Assembly: GCA_964016985.1 (NCBI GenBank)
Contig: OZ024831.1
Coordinates: 85,950,095-86,014,094 of the forward strand
Direction: 5' to 3'
From: Anodontia alba
Taxonomy: Eukaryota > Mollusca > Bivalvia > Lucinida > Lucinidae
DNA length: 64,000 nucleotides
Positions 46,568 through 58,061 of the stretch are shown in pieces. A program made the translations under genes and the position numbers. How positions within the stretch are numbered: position 1 is the first letter of the stretch; every line of letters begins with the position of its first letter. The notes beneath the pieces are model-generated. The model ran no database searches. It had not been told where the DNA came from and was given only the letters and a program-made list of their open reading frames with translations.

Positions 46568-46912
46568 CTGGAGGTTCTTTTTCTGATTCTTGTGTCTCTG
46601 TTTGAGCTGGAGCTGCTACATCAGGTTTGCTTGGAATAGATGCTTTTTCTAATACCTTCTCCACCGCTTCAGTTGCGATCGGCGTAGATCTGTTTACATC
46701 ATCTCCTTCATTAGGAATGAGTGACGCTTTCTGACCCATCTGCACCTCTGCCATACCGGTCTGACCGATTGCACTTTCCGAGAGACCAGAACGTTCCTGG
46801 GAGACCTTCGCGGCAGTTGTTATGTCTGGAGCACTGACTGTCCTGTCTTCAACTTTTTCAGCGTTGTCAGCTACTTGTTCGCTCTCCCTTGTTGATTCTT
46901 CTGGTGTAGGCA
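46568..46912 (-). CDS. Exon 2 of the MARCKS/BASP1-like gene
   Basis: The minus-strand exon of 345 nt lies between acceptor TTTGTTTTAG and donor G|GTATGC, and is phase 1 at both ends. After exon 1 it reads V-PTPEESTRESEQVADNAEKV, passes EVQMGQKASLIPNEG and TETQESEKEPP, and ends in G, which completes Gly with exon 3. It is polar and acidic with no domain I recognise, consistent with a disordered linker. It has no methionine start of its own: the apparent first codon is a GTG formed across the splice junction. Open sequence left of 46568 is the abutting repeat. Confidence 0.72.
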
Positions 46913-48328
46913 CTAAAACAAAGAAAACAGATCATGTTTGTTCTAAATATTCGGACAGAAAGGTCTGAGTAAACAGGGAAGATCAAGATCAGAAGCCGCA
47001 TTATGATCAGGGTCTACATTGTTTGGCATTTAAAACCATTTATTTGGATACATTAAACGGTGCCCAAATGGACTTGCTCAGATTGTACGAGAAGAATGGT
47101 TAGAAGACAAGGCATCCGAAATATTTAAGTTAAAACGGTAAAAATGTTAGGCGTATATCTCTATGCAGTCTTGGCTTGGTAATACTTTATACTGTATTTA
47201 CCGTAAATTCATGATGGACACCTTAATCTTAACCATACTTGTTCTAAAATTTGAGTAAGTCTAGTTTACCTGTTCATGCGTCTAAAACTGCTGGATGAAT
47301 GGCAAGCAGTGTAGACCCAGATCAGACGTAGCGTCTTCTGCAGCGTCTGATCTGGGTTACATCGTTTGCTGCGGCCTGTCTGTCCGAAAACTTAGGGTAA
47401 ATATGGAACGAAAATTGGATTGTTCAATTTTTCCAAAATTTGATTTTTGCAATATTACTAAAAACTGTGACATCCTATATCCCAAACTATTATTCAAAAT
47501 ACCTTCATATCCCTAAATAAAATTATTGTGATATTCAATATCACAAAATAAAATTCAAAATACCCTTATATCCCTAAGTAATTATCCTGTATCCGGGAAA
47601 TCCTAAGGCAAACCTCATTAAAAGGGGCGTGGGCCCTGCATTACCTTGTTTACCCTAAGTAGTCGGACAGACAGGCCTGAACAAACAGTGTAAACCGAGA
47701 TCAGACGCCGCATAACGCGGCGTCTGATCTGGGTCTACACTGTTTAACACTCGTCCGGTAGTTTTAGGCACATTACCAGGTAGTAAAAGGACTGGATTAA
47801 ACTTTAAGATAAGTATGGTAAAGTGTAATGGTATCCGAATATTTAGGGTAAAACACGGTAGCTACTAGCCTCCTATTACTCTCTTTCAGTCAAACCGGAA
47901 GTGTAAAGACCGCTCTGCATGTGGGGGCATGGTTTATCACGTCAGCTGATTTCCAGTAGAAGGTTTAAACAAAGAATTCTTTCTTCTCTTCCAGGTATGT
48001 ATTTTTTTTAATATTTTATTTACCGTGGAAATAAGTCTTATCAATTGATAAATCTCCAGATAAGATAAAACAGACATATTTTAAGCTAAGGTATCTCCTC
48101 CGTTCATAATTCCTAACTGCGCCAGGTTGTCGTAATCTGGACTTACAGCTCATTTCAGAAAGGTTTCAAAATGGCTTGGTTAAAATAGCTTAATGACTGG
48201 TGCTTAGAAATGGACATTTGCAAACTGTTCAGACCCAAATCAGCTGCTGGAGAACGCAACGTCTGATTTTAGTCTGCACAGTTTGCAATGGCATTAGCAA
48301 CTTATAGAACCAAAGGCATTTAGGCATT
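46913..48328. other. Intron 1 of the MARCKS/BASP1-like gene: cluster of 65-bp hairpin repeats
   Basis: Copies lie at 46969-47025 (decayed), 47302-47369, 47692-47747 (near perfect, GACGCCGCATAACGCGGCGTC) and 48220-48286. They are often followed by GTCTGTCCGAA-type sequence. No gene. Confidence 0.65.
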
Positions 48329-48329
48329 A

Positions 48330-48384
<55 letters not shown>
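48329..48384. repeat. (CT)n(ATCT)n microsatellite
   Basis: CT repeats followed by ATCT repeats. Confidence 0.9.
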
Positions 48385-48385
<1 letters not shown>

Positions 48386-48529
48386 CACACCATCCCTTTA
48401 AATGGATAATGAGCCCAATCAATGGAAGGGTCCACTGAATGGACCCATCCAATGGAAGAGTCCACTGACAGTATCTTGGCGCAAGTGACCTGGCGAATGT
48501 TAATGCTTTGAAAAACCATGTTTGACAGC

Positions 48530-48805
48530 TATTATTGCATAAAAACTGAAAACATTTACTACATTTCGCGTTATTTCGATGTCGGGCGAATGCTATTTCC
48601 ACGGACTGTGCTCGTTCTAGGACCGAGCAGTACACATCTCGTACCGGCAGCAAATCTGTGGCCCCGGTACGACCATATTGAAAATTGCGTAGCCGTGCAT
48701 TAACAGCGCGTAAATTGCCTTGTTAATACACGGCTTTTCGCCGGTTTATGCACGGCTGTTAATAACGTGCGATACTGCTTTTTATGCAATAATAGTGGTT
48801 TTCGC
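48530..48805. mobile_element. MITE-like element with TATTATTGCATAAAAA ends
   Basis: CTATTATTGCATAAAAACTG on the left and GCTTTTTATGCAATAATAG on the right are inverted. The interior is unusually CG-rich with small palindromes (CCGTGCATTAACAG/CTGTTAATAACG). Non-coding. Confidence 0.55.
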
Positions 48806-49571
48806 TTGCTCCGACTTTCATTTTGAAGATGAGTCCTTATCTTTGTGTTAATACAGAGTTGATTTTATTTTTTTTCTACTTTGATTCAGTGATGAGTTAG
48901 GTGTTCCTAAGGTATAACCACACGAATTATGTATAGTTTGAACTGCATCAGTTCTAAGGGCGATAACTGAACCCTCGCCAAACAGGTTTAAGTCCCAACA
49001 GTATTGCTGTTAACTATTCCAAGAGAGTCATTCTGTTGCGGTTCCTTTCGTTTGTTCGTTCAAACTTCGAGTTAATGTTACCCGTTCGTCTCTTCTTCTT
49101 GTCTCTCGGTACCCTAGTAGTCGGGCTGTGTTCTGTAACTGTGTCTCCATTTCTACGCTTAAGGGGATTGGATACATTTGGTGCATATTTCACCATTTTT
49201 AAAGGGAGACAATTTTTGTGACTTCCAGTTTGCTTTGCCCTGCATCAAATCTTTTCGGAAAAAAAGCGTCTGCCAATTTTATACCTAAAATAACCTTGAC
49301 TTTCTTGCCAAACTCAAAGCAATAAGAGGATCCTTAAACTTCTGTTACTACTCAATACTTAAAATCCAGCAGGCACACAACATCAAAATGGGAAGAAATT
49401 TATGAATTACTTTAGAAATGTTCTCAAACGGACTAAGAACCTAAGAACTGTTTAGGACGGCTGTCAACAGATCGAGGAATTATTGGAAATGATGGAGAAA
49501 ATATCAACAGGATTCATAATCATAAAGAAGAATTGTTTTCGTTTCGATTCGTTTTTCGAAATTATTAGTTT

Positions 49572-49574
<3 letters not shown>
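48806..49574. other. Intron sequence with repeat fragments
   Basis: GGATTGGATACATTTGGTGC with GGGAGACAATTTTTGTGACT (49160-49225) is a fragment of the 55540-56070 repeat. CCAGCAGGCACACAACATCA (49375) is half of the 41203 palindrome. Confidence 0.55.

Positions 49575-49629
<55 letters not shown>
49575..49629. repeat. (CT)n microsatellite
   Basis: About 27 CT units. Confidence 0.95.
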
Positions 49630-49631
<2 letters not shown>

Positions 49632-49930
49632 GCATAGTGATATCAAATAAAACTATAACTGGAAACATATGGAAGTGCAATCTTTGGATGTTAACATCAA
49701 ATAAGCCTGACTAATAAATTGCACATGCTTACACCTTGAACCCTTCTGTCTGTAACGGTGAATCATTCCATCAAACTGACATAATATTCGTCATATGACA
49801 TTATATAACATATATCTGTTATAAACGACGTAGAAGGAGTCTGGCCTGCGTCGTTAGAATGTCAACGTTTCAACTTACCATGTTTACCCTATGTAGTCGG
49901 ACACATTACTTCTTATCATACTTCTAAATA

Positions 49931-50288
49931 CAGTCGAACCTCAATGGCTCGAACATATTTGGGACCACGAAAACTCGTTCGAGACATGGGTAGTTCGAGC
50001 CACTGAGGGTTAATCATGGCACCAGTTCAGGAAGCAAATAGCGATAATTTAGGGTAATCTTTTCGATTTTCTACACAGTGATTGTATGTTGAGTGTACTC
50101 ATTAGAATCGCCTCGATGAGGCGATTCTAATGAGTACACACAACATTCAATTCCATGATAAAATAAGAAAAAATCCCTAAATATTTGTTTTCTTGAGCTA
50201 TTGGAAGGACTCTGTAGGGATTGAAAAAAGAGTTCGAATCATCCACGGTAAACGAGCCATCCGGGTTCGAGCAGGTGAGATAATACTG
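49931..50288. mobile_element. TA-flanked MITE with CAGTCGAACCTC end and nested hairpin
   Basis: The left end CAGTCGAACCTCAATGGCTC and the right end GGTTCGAGCAGGTGAGATAA...CTG are imperfectly inverted, with TA outside. A GTACTCATTAGAATCGCCTC hairpin (50089-50155) is inserted or captured inside. Confidence 0.55.
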
Positions 50289-50339
50289 TACTGAAATTTG
50301 AACAGTTCACTTTACTGCCAAATCAGCCAGCGCACGACA

Positions 50340-50760
50340 AGACTACAATAAGACCTGTGTAATCAATAAAAACTCAGATCAGCCTGCACATCCACCCAGT
50401 AAGGCAAGGGTTCTCGTTTATCCCACTTTGGATAGCCCGTAGGCTGTAGAAGGTACATGCGATCAGCGGACTGATCAGACTGCGCGGATGATCTGAGTTT
50501 TCGCTGGTTGCACAAGTCTTATTGTAGGCTTTGTCGACCCAGTATGGCAAATGTTCTCGTTTATCCGTCTTTGGATAGCCCGGAGGTTGTAGAAGGCACA
50601 TGCTATCAGCGAAGACTGAGCAGACTGCGAGGATGCGCAGGCTGATCTGAGCTTTCGCTGGTTGCACAAGTCTTATTGTAGCTTTCGTCGTGCGCTGACT
50701 CAAATGCTATTACTGTGTGAACAATGTAGACCCTGATCAGACGCCTGTCTGTCCGAATAT
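50340..50760. repeat. CAGATCAGCCTGC palindromic repeat cluster
   Basis: Two related tandem stretches (TGCACAAGTCTTATTGTAG at 50507 and 50664; GGATAGCCCG at 50422 and 50572) plus a half 65-bp hairpin near 50723. Confidence 0.6.
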
Positions 50761-51529
50761 TTAGGGTAAATACAGTATGCCCTCGAAAATAATATCCCGA
50801 ATGCCACAAACCGTCACAAAACGCACAGACAGCATATTTAAAATTTATCATCACGTGTACTTCCCCTTAAATTCTGACAGCCCCTCCTCCCCACCGCCTG
50901 AGCGTTTTCCCCTTTTCCACTCCCTGAAGTGGTGAAATTGGGGATTAACCTACTTGCATTTTAAATAAATGAAGCATTATTTTTATGATTTTTATGATTG
51001 TGTTTAAAACAAAAGAAATAGTTCGGGAACCGTCTTTCATTTATTAAACCAGCCACTGAAAAAGGACGCTGTATAACTTAGCCCAAGCATAATAGCAATG
51101 TTCCAGATTGAAAGTCAATAACTTGCTGACTATTCACACAGAAAATAAGGCTTGGGATTTCAACCAAGACCTATTTTCATGCCTCTTTGGTGAAAATTTG
51201 AATGAGATGTCAGGTCTTATTTTCTATGAAAAATAAAGAAACGTATCACTGCTTTCATCTCGTGATATGGCATAAAGAAAGCTAAAACTTAAAATGTATA
51301 TGGCGAAGGTACTACTATGATTGCAGGAATGGACAGGTTCGGCATATAATACGTACAGAACAATTTCTCACGAGCAGTTTTAAGGCACAGAATAACAGAA
51401 ACTTCACACCTAACTGAATAATCAAGGTAATGAACCAGTGAAGTCATTCAACAAGAATATGCCATTTGGCATGCATTAGCATTAGTATATCGAGCGCTAT
51501 GCAGTAATAACATGAAAGAGGACACAGCA
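50761..51529. other. Intron sequence; one decayed hairpin
   Basis: ATAAGGCTTGGGATTTCAAC and GAGATGTCAGGTCTTATTTT (51145-51230) are a decayed member of the CATTTCATGCAAATTGTC family. Confidence 0.5.
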
Positions 51530-51715
51530 GCGCGCCCAGCGAAGATTCAGATCAGCCTGCACATTGGCGAAGTCTGATATGGGTCTTACCAGGGCGCTCT
51601 ATGGGTGGCCAAGGATTCAAAGCGTCTTCAGGCGGATAGCAAAGACTCTAACCAGACTGTGCGAATGCGCAGTCTGATCAGTCTTCGCTGGGCGCACATG
51701 CAATATTGTAGAAAA
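51530..51715. repeat. GCGCCCAGCGAAGATTCAGA palindromic repeat
   Basis: GCGCCCAGCGAAGATTCAGA and TCTTCGCTGGGCGCACATGC flank CAGACTGTGCGAATGCGCAG. Confidence 0.65.
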
Positions 51716-53129
51716 TCCTGTGCCCCGGCTCAAAAATCATCATCTTCAGCCCTGTAGTACCATGACGCTTATTACCAAAAGACAAAATGCAAGATTTAAC
51801 GGTTACGTGTACAGGTAAATCACAGGATGATATAAGGTTTGATTGGGTTAATAACAAAGCATGCAGTTTGTCGCATGACATCTCATTTACGCCGGGCTGG
51901 AGCCCGGCGTTTCTGTTTGAGGTTGTTTTTGTAAAATGTGTATGCATTTGAAGAACATCGGTTTTCTTCCAGTTTTATGGGGTTCTTAGTGGGGTTATAT
52001 ATAACTATTCACACCCCCTCCGCCCAACACACACTTATTATTATTATTATTCAAAGTCACACTTTTGCAGCAGAGAACTGTGCTATTGGTAACATAGTGA
52101 AATAAAAAATGGGAAGTACTGTGTAGAATGAATGTAGCAATGTGGGTTATGCTCACTTAAAAGAGAAATGAGCAGTTTTCCCGTTAGAGCTCCAATTTGA
52201 CCATTCGACCTGAAATGAGCTTGTTGCTGTCTATATTTGTACACGTTTGAATTTTTTTAAATTTCGTTTTTTTCTCGTACTACAAAGAAGAAACAAAAGA
52301 TATTTTTCTTTGTTTACGATTGGAAATATGCATTCTCAAATCGAACGGATTATAAGCTGGTTTAATAATACAGTTTAATTTGATATTCAAGCATGGAAAG
52401 ATGTGGGCCGAAAGAAAACGTTATGAGTGGAGAAAAGAACGAAACACTGCTCCATAGATGATTTCGGATATAGTATGTTCGGCCTAGGCTATGGATGGCG
52501 ACATGTAATTATGTATGCGGGCTAGAAAACAGACGATCATATTTGATTTTTTTTACATAGCTCTGATAACGTCTACTCGTATAATGTTTTTATCGTTGAG
52601 TATTGCGATAATTTATATAATTACAACCTTTCATAAATTAGAACATTTTTTCACTATACTACGATCTATGGGGAGCTAAGTAATGCATGACAGATTAGTT
52701 TCCCGTTGTACTGATGCTTCGCATCAATGTTTTCTTGTTATATGATTATTTGGTTGCTCTAGTCGACACTATATAGTATTCTGAGGCTTCCGCATAAAAA
52801 CGAAGGAGCGATAACAAATGAATTTCTTTTTTACACGAAAGCCTTAGAACACGTTTTAATTATTTCTCTTCAATCGGTCAAAGCAACCAAATTAACAGTT
52901 TATTACTTTAATATCAGTATTAAACCTTTGATATCTAAAACATGATAAAATTTCGGAAAGTTACAACTAAGTACGTGATTTTGTTTCGAAAATCAGTCGC
53001 CATTTTGATTTGCTTCAAAAAGAAAGCGAGTACGTGCTTGATATAGCCATGTTTAATTGTTTTGAAGCTGATATGAATTTCTTCGGAAAACCAAACTTCA
53101 TCGTTGTATTTTACTCAGATTTTCCAGTT
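51716..53129. other. Intron sequence without a gene
   Basis: A small CG hairpin ACGCCGGGCTGGAGCCCGGCGT (split as ACGCCGGGCT and AGCCCGGCGT) lies near 51890. The rest is AT-rich, no recognised repeat. Confidence 0.5.
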
Positions 53130-53960
53130 TTACCACTAAACGTCATCCACTGTAACCGTCATTGTCAACGACGTCAGCAATGTTGCATAGAAATATTGAC
53201 GTCAACAACGTTCGATAATCTATTGTTTTTGCCGACTTGAGGATCGGTGCATAGTAATAATGACGTCGACAACGTTCAATCATCCACTGTTATTGCCGTT
53301 GTCAGCAACGTTGTATAGTAATAATGACGTCGACAACATTCGATTGTCCATTGATATTGCCGTTGTCAACGACGACAGAATAGTAATAATGATTTCAACA
53401 ACGTTCGATCACCCATTGTTTTTGCCATTGTCAGCGACGTCAGCAACGTTGCATAGTATAATCACGGCGACATTCGATCATCTATTGTTACTGCCGTTGT
53501 CAACAACATCAGCAACGTTGCATAGTAATAATGACGACAACGTTCGACCATGTATTGTTATTGCCGTTGTCAACGACGACAGCAAAGTTACACAGTATTA
53601 ATGATGTCGACAACGTTCGATCATCTATTGTTATTGCCGTTGACAACGACGTCAACACTGTTTTACCACCAAACGTCATCAATTGTTTGCGTCATTGTCA
53701 ACGACGGCAGCAATGTTGCATAGTAATAATGACGTCGATAACGTTCGATAGTCTATGTTATTGCCGTTGTGACCGACGTCAAGGTCGTTGCAAAGTAATA
53801 ATTACTTCGACAACGTTCAATCAGCCATTGTTTTTGTCGTTGTCAACGATATCAGAAGTGTTGCACAGTAATAATGACGTCGACAACGTTCGATCATTTA
53901 ATGTTATTGCCGTTGTCAACGACATCAGCAACATTGCAGATAAAAATGACATCGACAACA
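53130..53960 (+). repeat. GACGTC/AACGTT-rich minisatellite, about 11-12 units of 62-72 bp
   Basis: Units carry AATAATGACGTCGACAACGT, TCGATCATCTATTGTTATTG and CCGTTGTCAACGACGTCAGC. Inside each unit GTTGTCAACGAC and GACGTCGACAACGTTCGA are partly self-complementary. It is CpG-rich against an AT-rich background. Open frames across it are repeat artefacts. It lies in intron 1, about 1.2 kb from exon 1 of the MARCKS/BASP1-like gene. Confidence 0.85.
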
Positions 53961-53964
53961 AAAT

Positions 53965-54205
53965 TTAGCTTCCAAAACCGATAATTTTCAGATAAAAACT
54001 CCGATGGTTTTCATATTTCTGCTCAAAACATAGGTTGTGGGTACTCGTTAGAACCGCCTTGGCGAGGGGGTTCTAACGAGTACCCACAATCTAAGTTTTT
54101 GAGCAGAGATAAGAAAAATACTATATACCCCTGTAAACCCCAGTTTTACTATATAAAAGTGGGGTTAAAGGGGGTCAAAATCATATAGGCATGTTTTCGT
54201 GATGG
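53965..54205 (-). mobile_element. Hairpin MITE (GTGGGTACTC family), inverse copy
   Basis: Same parts as 18741-19049 in reverse order: GATAATTTTCAGATAAAAAC, the hairpin with GTACTCGTTAGAACCGCC (54015-54110), then CCCTGTAAACCCCAGTTTTA and CATATAGGCATGTTTTCGTG. Confidence 0.7.
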
Positions 54206-54239
54206 AAGCAAACAACCAACCCAGGCCCCGAGGCTATAA

Positions 54240-54426
54240 TCTTTTTTCATGCTCAACTCAGCTGAGCATGAAATTTGTCCTCCTATTAAATCTCAAATAA
54301 CTAACAATTGCAAATACTTTCTGGCTAAACATAGCTGAACATAAAAATGACTATTGTTGGCATTTCCATAATTATTAGCAGAGAAAATTTCATGCTCGGC
54401 TGAGCTGAGCAGAGCATGAAAAAAGT
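54240..54426. mobile_element. Small TIR element (TTTTTTCATGCTC ends)
   Basis: TTTTTTCATGCTCAACTCAG and GAGCAGAGCATGAAAAAAG are inverted. Each end also holds its own small CTCAGCTGAG palindrome. Confidence 0.55.
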
Positions 54427-55139
54427 TTTGATAACCTAGGGGCTAGACTGCCGTCACACTGGTCAGTGCTCGGACCAGTGTCTTAATTGTTCACATACAC
54501 ACTACTAGACACACCATCGTCTATAATCGGATTTAGAATAATAATTTACACCATCTTTAGGTGCTGTATCCACATATAGAAAATAATTGTTTGCCGTATT
54601 TGTCATCATGTATTGTTATGTTAATTAACTATGCAAAAGTGATAAGCCTTATGTGACGTCAAAATATAATAATAATAATAAAACGTCCTCAATGAAGGTT
54701 ACAAATTTAAATAGGCACTGTCTGTTTCAAGGACAATGTGCAGTAAATATAAAATGCAAGTTTTTTTTTCTTTGGTCTATAAGTGGTGTATTTTTTTTTT
54801 TTATTTTAAAACCACCTAATATTTGTACAGGAATCTGAAATGCATGTCAACAAAAATGATGACTCAGACTATGGACTGGCATCAGTTCAAGTAAGATGTC
54901 TCTCGGAGATAACGATCTAATAAAACCTGTCTAGGGCCAGGTAATTGAAAACACAAAATAAATTATCTCTTTGAAAGAAAACGAAATATTAAGCACCAGA
55001 GAAACGGAGTTACTGTATGTAACCAGTACCCAGTGTAGCTGCCGGGCAGCACGTTGACAAAATAAAAAAAATTAGAATCTGGATTCTGTTCTTCCAGTTT
55101 ATTTAGAATAAGACCAACATCAGCTATATATCAACGTAC
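54427..55139. other. Intron 1 next to exon 1; nothing recognised
   Basis: A short AAT run and two T runs (about 54760-54805). No gene. Confidence 0.5.
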
Positions 55140-55188
55140 CTTCCTTGCCCTTGAACCTCGCAGCCAGCCTTGATAGAAAAGTCCCCAT
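55140..55188 (-). CDS. Exon 1 of the MARCKS/BASP1-like gene, with myristoylation signal
   Basis: The ATG at 55188-55186 has a near-ideal context (A at -3, G at +4). It encodes MGTFLSRLAARFKGKE plus the first base of a Val codon, ending at G|GTACGT. Gly2 with Ser6 fits the MGxxxS N-myristoylation rule, and Arg7, Arg11, Lys13 and Lys15 give a basic, amphipathic start, the usual lipid-plus-charge membrane anchor. Phase 1 joins exon 2 (G|TG) without a gap. The three exons total 2604 nt, 868 codons including stop. The exon is too short to be found as an ORF. It rests on ATG context, donor, phase and the biological fit of the motif. Confidence 0.65.
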
Positions 55189-55539
55189 GGTTTAATTTCT
55201 ACAGCAATTAATTTTAATCCTATGATAAAAATCTTTCTCTGTTGTCTAATGTTTCACACATATTCCATTAATACGAAAACATATATCATCTATGTGTTAA
55301 GTCTGTGCGGTAATAAATGTCTTAAGTAATTCTCTTTCTTAAGGAAGGACACAACATGTAAAAAAGAAGATAGGTGCACATGCGTGCGAGAGAAAGTTTT
55401 AGTCAGTTTCTATAGTGATGTAAAAATGAGTAGAAGCATCATTATTCATATGCCGTTTGTAATCACTTCACACAAATTCCAACCGTCTGTAAACCGATGC
55501 GGATCTAACAGAAACCATCAGGGTAAGATATATTCTCTT
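55189..55539. promoter_or_regulatory. 5' UTR and probable promoter region of the MARCKS/BASP1-like gene
   Basis: AT-rich sequence upstream of the minus-strand ATG. No unmistakable TATA or initiator; assignment is by position only. Confidence 0.3.
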
Positions 55540-56070
55540 GAGACGACTGGATACATTTGGCAGATTTTCTGCCATTTTGTAACAAGGGAGATAACCTTTG
55601 TGACTTCCTGGATATTTTTTTCTACACGCAAAAGCTTCTTCTGAAAAAGATCCACATTATCCATTGAAATTTACTTTATATTAGACTTTAATACGAGCAA
55701 CTGCAAAACGTTTCAGTAAGTTTACAAGATCTTAAAAAAAGTTTACAAGTTTACAAGGTTCTTAAAATACAGTTGTCAATATTGCAATATACTACCTCTT
55801 TGTAGCCCTTTCACATAGTTGTATAAAGTTCTTCCATAAGGAAATTTGATCAGTAGCAACTATATATAAAGAGGACGTGATACACTTGGTAGTTTTTTTT
55901 TTTCGCCATATTTGACAAGGGAGACAACGGTTATGACTTCCTATTTGCTTTCATGTACATCTTCTGAAAAGGGATATACTCTAAAAAGAAAGAATTATCT
56001 TTTAGAGAAGACCCCTTTACAGAAAGGAACAAAAATAATTTCGACAGTTATCTCCCCTGAAAGTCTATTA
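55540..56070. repeat. GGGAGATAACTTTTGTGACTTCC repeat, two head-to-tail copies
   Basis: GGATACATTTGGCAGATTTT with AAGGGAGATAACCTTTGTGA (55545-55605) is followed by CACTTGGTAGTTTTTTTTT with AAGGGAGACAACGGTTATGA (55870-55935). The latter continues into CTTTTAGAGAAGACCCCTTT. Confidence 0.6.
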
Positions 56071-56519
56071 ATTCCCCTTCAGTTGTTTTATTAATTAAAT
56101 TCCCTGCTTTGTTCAGATTTGAAGCCATATCTGTACTCGGAGTGTCTGGATAATGGGTTTTCGCATATTCTCTCACAACGCCTAAACAGTCCCTTGCCAT
56201 ATACAAACAGTCATGAAGGGCGCTTTACAAACAAATGACATCCCATTTAGACGTTTCTGGAGCCGGTGAAGATGAGAACAGAAGGAGAAGAGTTTATTTC
56301 TGGAATCTTTAGGCTACGCCTGTGCAGGTAACAGTTATTAAGAAACGATAACAATTTGGCTGATTTATAATATATAGGAATGTACTGTACTGGGTGAATG
56401 GTAAACTTGGCAAATATAAACAATACCACAAGCGGGCCATCTCTTTGTTCTAACGCTTAGCACTCTGGGTAAAATTTTCAGCAGAGGACAGTTTGAATTA
56501 TTTTTCTTTTTTTTTCCCA
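56071..56519. other. Intergenic sequence without recognised features
   Basis: No gene or family recognised. Confidence 0.5.
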
Positions 56520-56590
56520 TAAAACAGACTTTATTTCATGCAAATTGTCTCCTAAGGAGACAACTTGCATGAAATGTCAAATCCTGTTTT
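56520..56590. repeat. TTTCATGCAAATTGTCTCC hairpin repeat
   Basis: TTTCATGCAAATTGTCTCCT pairs with GGAGACAACTTGCATGAAAT; the two arms are nearly adjacent. Confidence 0.75.
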
Positions 56591-57049
56591 TAGAAAAAAA
56601 AAAAAAAAAAAAATATGATCAATTTGCAATCTGCTGAGTATACCCAGAGAGTGGTAAATGCTACAGATCTATAGTAATAATAACTATCCTGTATTTTTTT
56701 TTTTCATTGATTTTATTGTACAACACACTACCTGAGAATAAATATGCTGATTCACAGCAAGGTCACAATCATGAATCACAGTCCTCTCGAGGCAGGTCAA
56801 GGGCTGACATAGTATAATAGCACCAAATAACACAATATATATCGAAACTGCACAGCATCAATGCCATCTATGAACTTTAAAACATGTACCTGTACAGTCT
56901 AAAGCCATTCAGCCAAGGTGGTCAGTTCAATACGATATGGCTAGTGACCACGAAATCTCTATGCATGTGCACAACGCGACACTCACTAGTCTGCATGGCC
57001 ATACTGGCGTGTACACAATGTGTGTGTGTTTTCAATGACATTTGGAAAA
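56591..57049. other. Intergenic sequence with A/T runs
   Basis: A run at about 56595-56614 and T run at about 56694-56703. No gene. Confidence 0.55.
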
Positions 57050-57770
57050 AAACTCTAAAACTGACAATACCACGGCCAAATAGCGAAAATCGGAATCGGG
57101 TTTTAGGCCTTCTGGCATATCACATAAAGGTCACCCGTCGTAACAATGTCGCGAGATCAACTATAATTCGTCTTGTTCGACGTGTCAGAGAAACAGAGAC
57201 AGTAACTATTGTTAGTCGCCCTTGACTTGGAAAAACGAGTGACGTCATGACGTTGTCAATTACATTCGTCAACACCACCCATGCGACTGCTTCCAAACGA
57301 CTGAGACGACATCTTCCGTGATTATCAGCAATTGAGGATGACAGTTCATCACAGGTCGGTGTCACGACAGCATAAATAGCTTGGTATTCGCTGCGGTCAA
57401 CCTTATTATGAACCATTACTTACAAGACGTCATAGGCAGCTTCGCAGGAACTGTTCAAAACCATCAACGAGGCATCAACTGGCATAACGTCATATTCAGT
57501 AATAAATGTACAACAATGACGGACGAGTACGGAGGAGTACGTGTTCGCCGACAACTGTGTTGCGGAACGTGACAGGTTCGGCGGCGGTGGCTGACGTCAT
57601 GGTCTGGGGCAGCACCAGCTACAACTTTCGCTCGTGTTTGCCATTAATTTCACAGCAACCTGACAGAAAGACTTTATGTCGACGAGATTCTGCGACCAGA
57701 GCTGGTCCCCTTGTATGCTATTCCTGCAGGATAACGCTAGCTTTCACACGGAATGGTTGACATAGGACTT
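57050..57770 (+). pseudogene. Tc1-type transposase fossil
   Basis: The plus strand shows scattered pieces in transposase order: VARSTIIRLVRRVRET (about 57140-57190), WHNVIFSNKC and YGGVRVRRQL (about 57480-57555), CVAERDRFGGGG (about 57560), DVMVWGS (about 57595) and FLQDNASFHT (about 57720-57750). Many frameshifts and stops lie between them. Unlike the 19.8-21.3 kb element it keeps the Asp of the QDNA motif but is far more decayed. No terminal repeats recognised. Confidence 0.75.
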
Positions 57771-57794
57771 CTTACGTCAAAAGTACATCAACGT

Positions 57795-57970
57795 TGTGAC
57801 TTGGCGTTTGCGATCCGCGAAGTCTGATCAGCGTCTGCGTTGTCCGCATAAAACAACTGTGCATCCATGGCTATCCAAAATGCGCCCAGTGAAGATTCTG
57901 ATCAGATTGCGCGAATGCTGATCTGAATATTTGCTGGGCGCACATGTCCGACGGTAAGTTTTCTAACGCT
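57795..57970. repeat. GCGCCCAGTGAAGATTCTGA palindromic repeat
   Basis: GCGCCCAGTGAAGATTCTGA and TTTGCTGGGCGCACATGTCC flank CAGATTGCGCGAATGCTGAT. Confidence 0.65.
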
Positions 57971-58061
57971 TCGGCTCATGTCAAAACTTTTTTCCAGATA
58001 AATCGATATGCACCATTCACAAAAAATAAAAAAAATAAATACACAGAAAAATAAATAGCGG

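Noticed and set aside
53010..53968. Plus-strand open frames of 76-145 codons
   Set aside because: They follow the minisatellite units; frame changes between units and no splice or start evidence.
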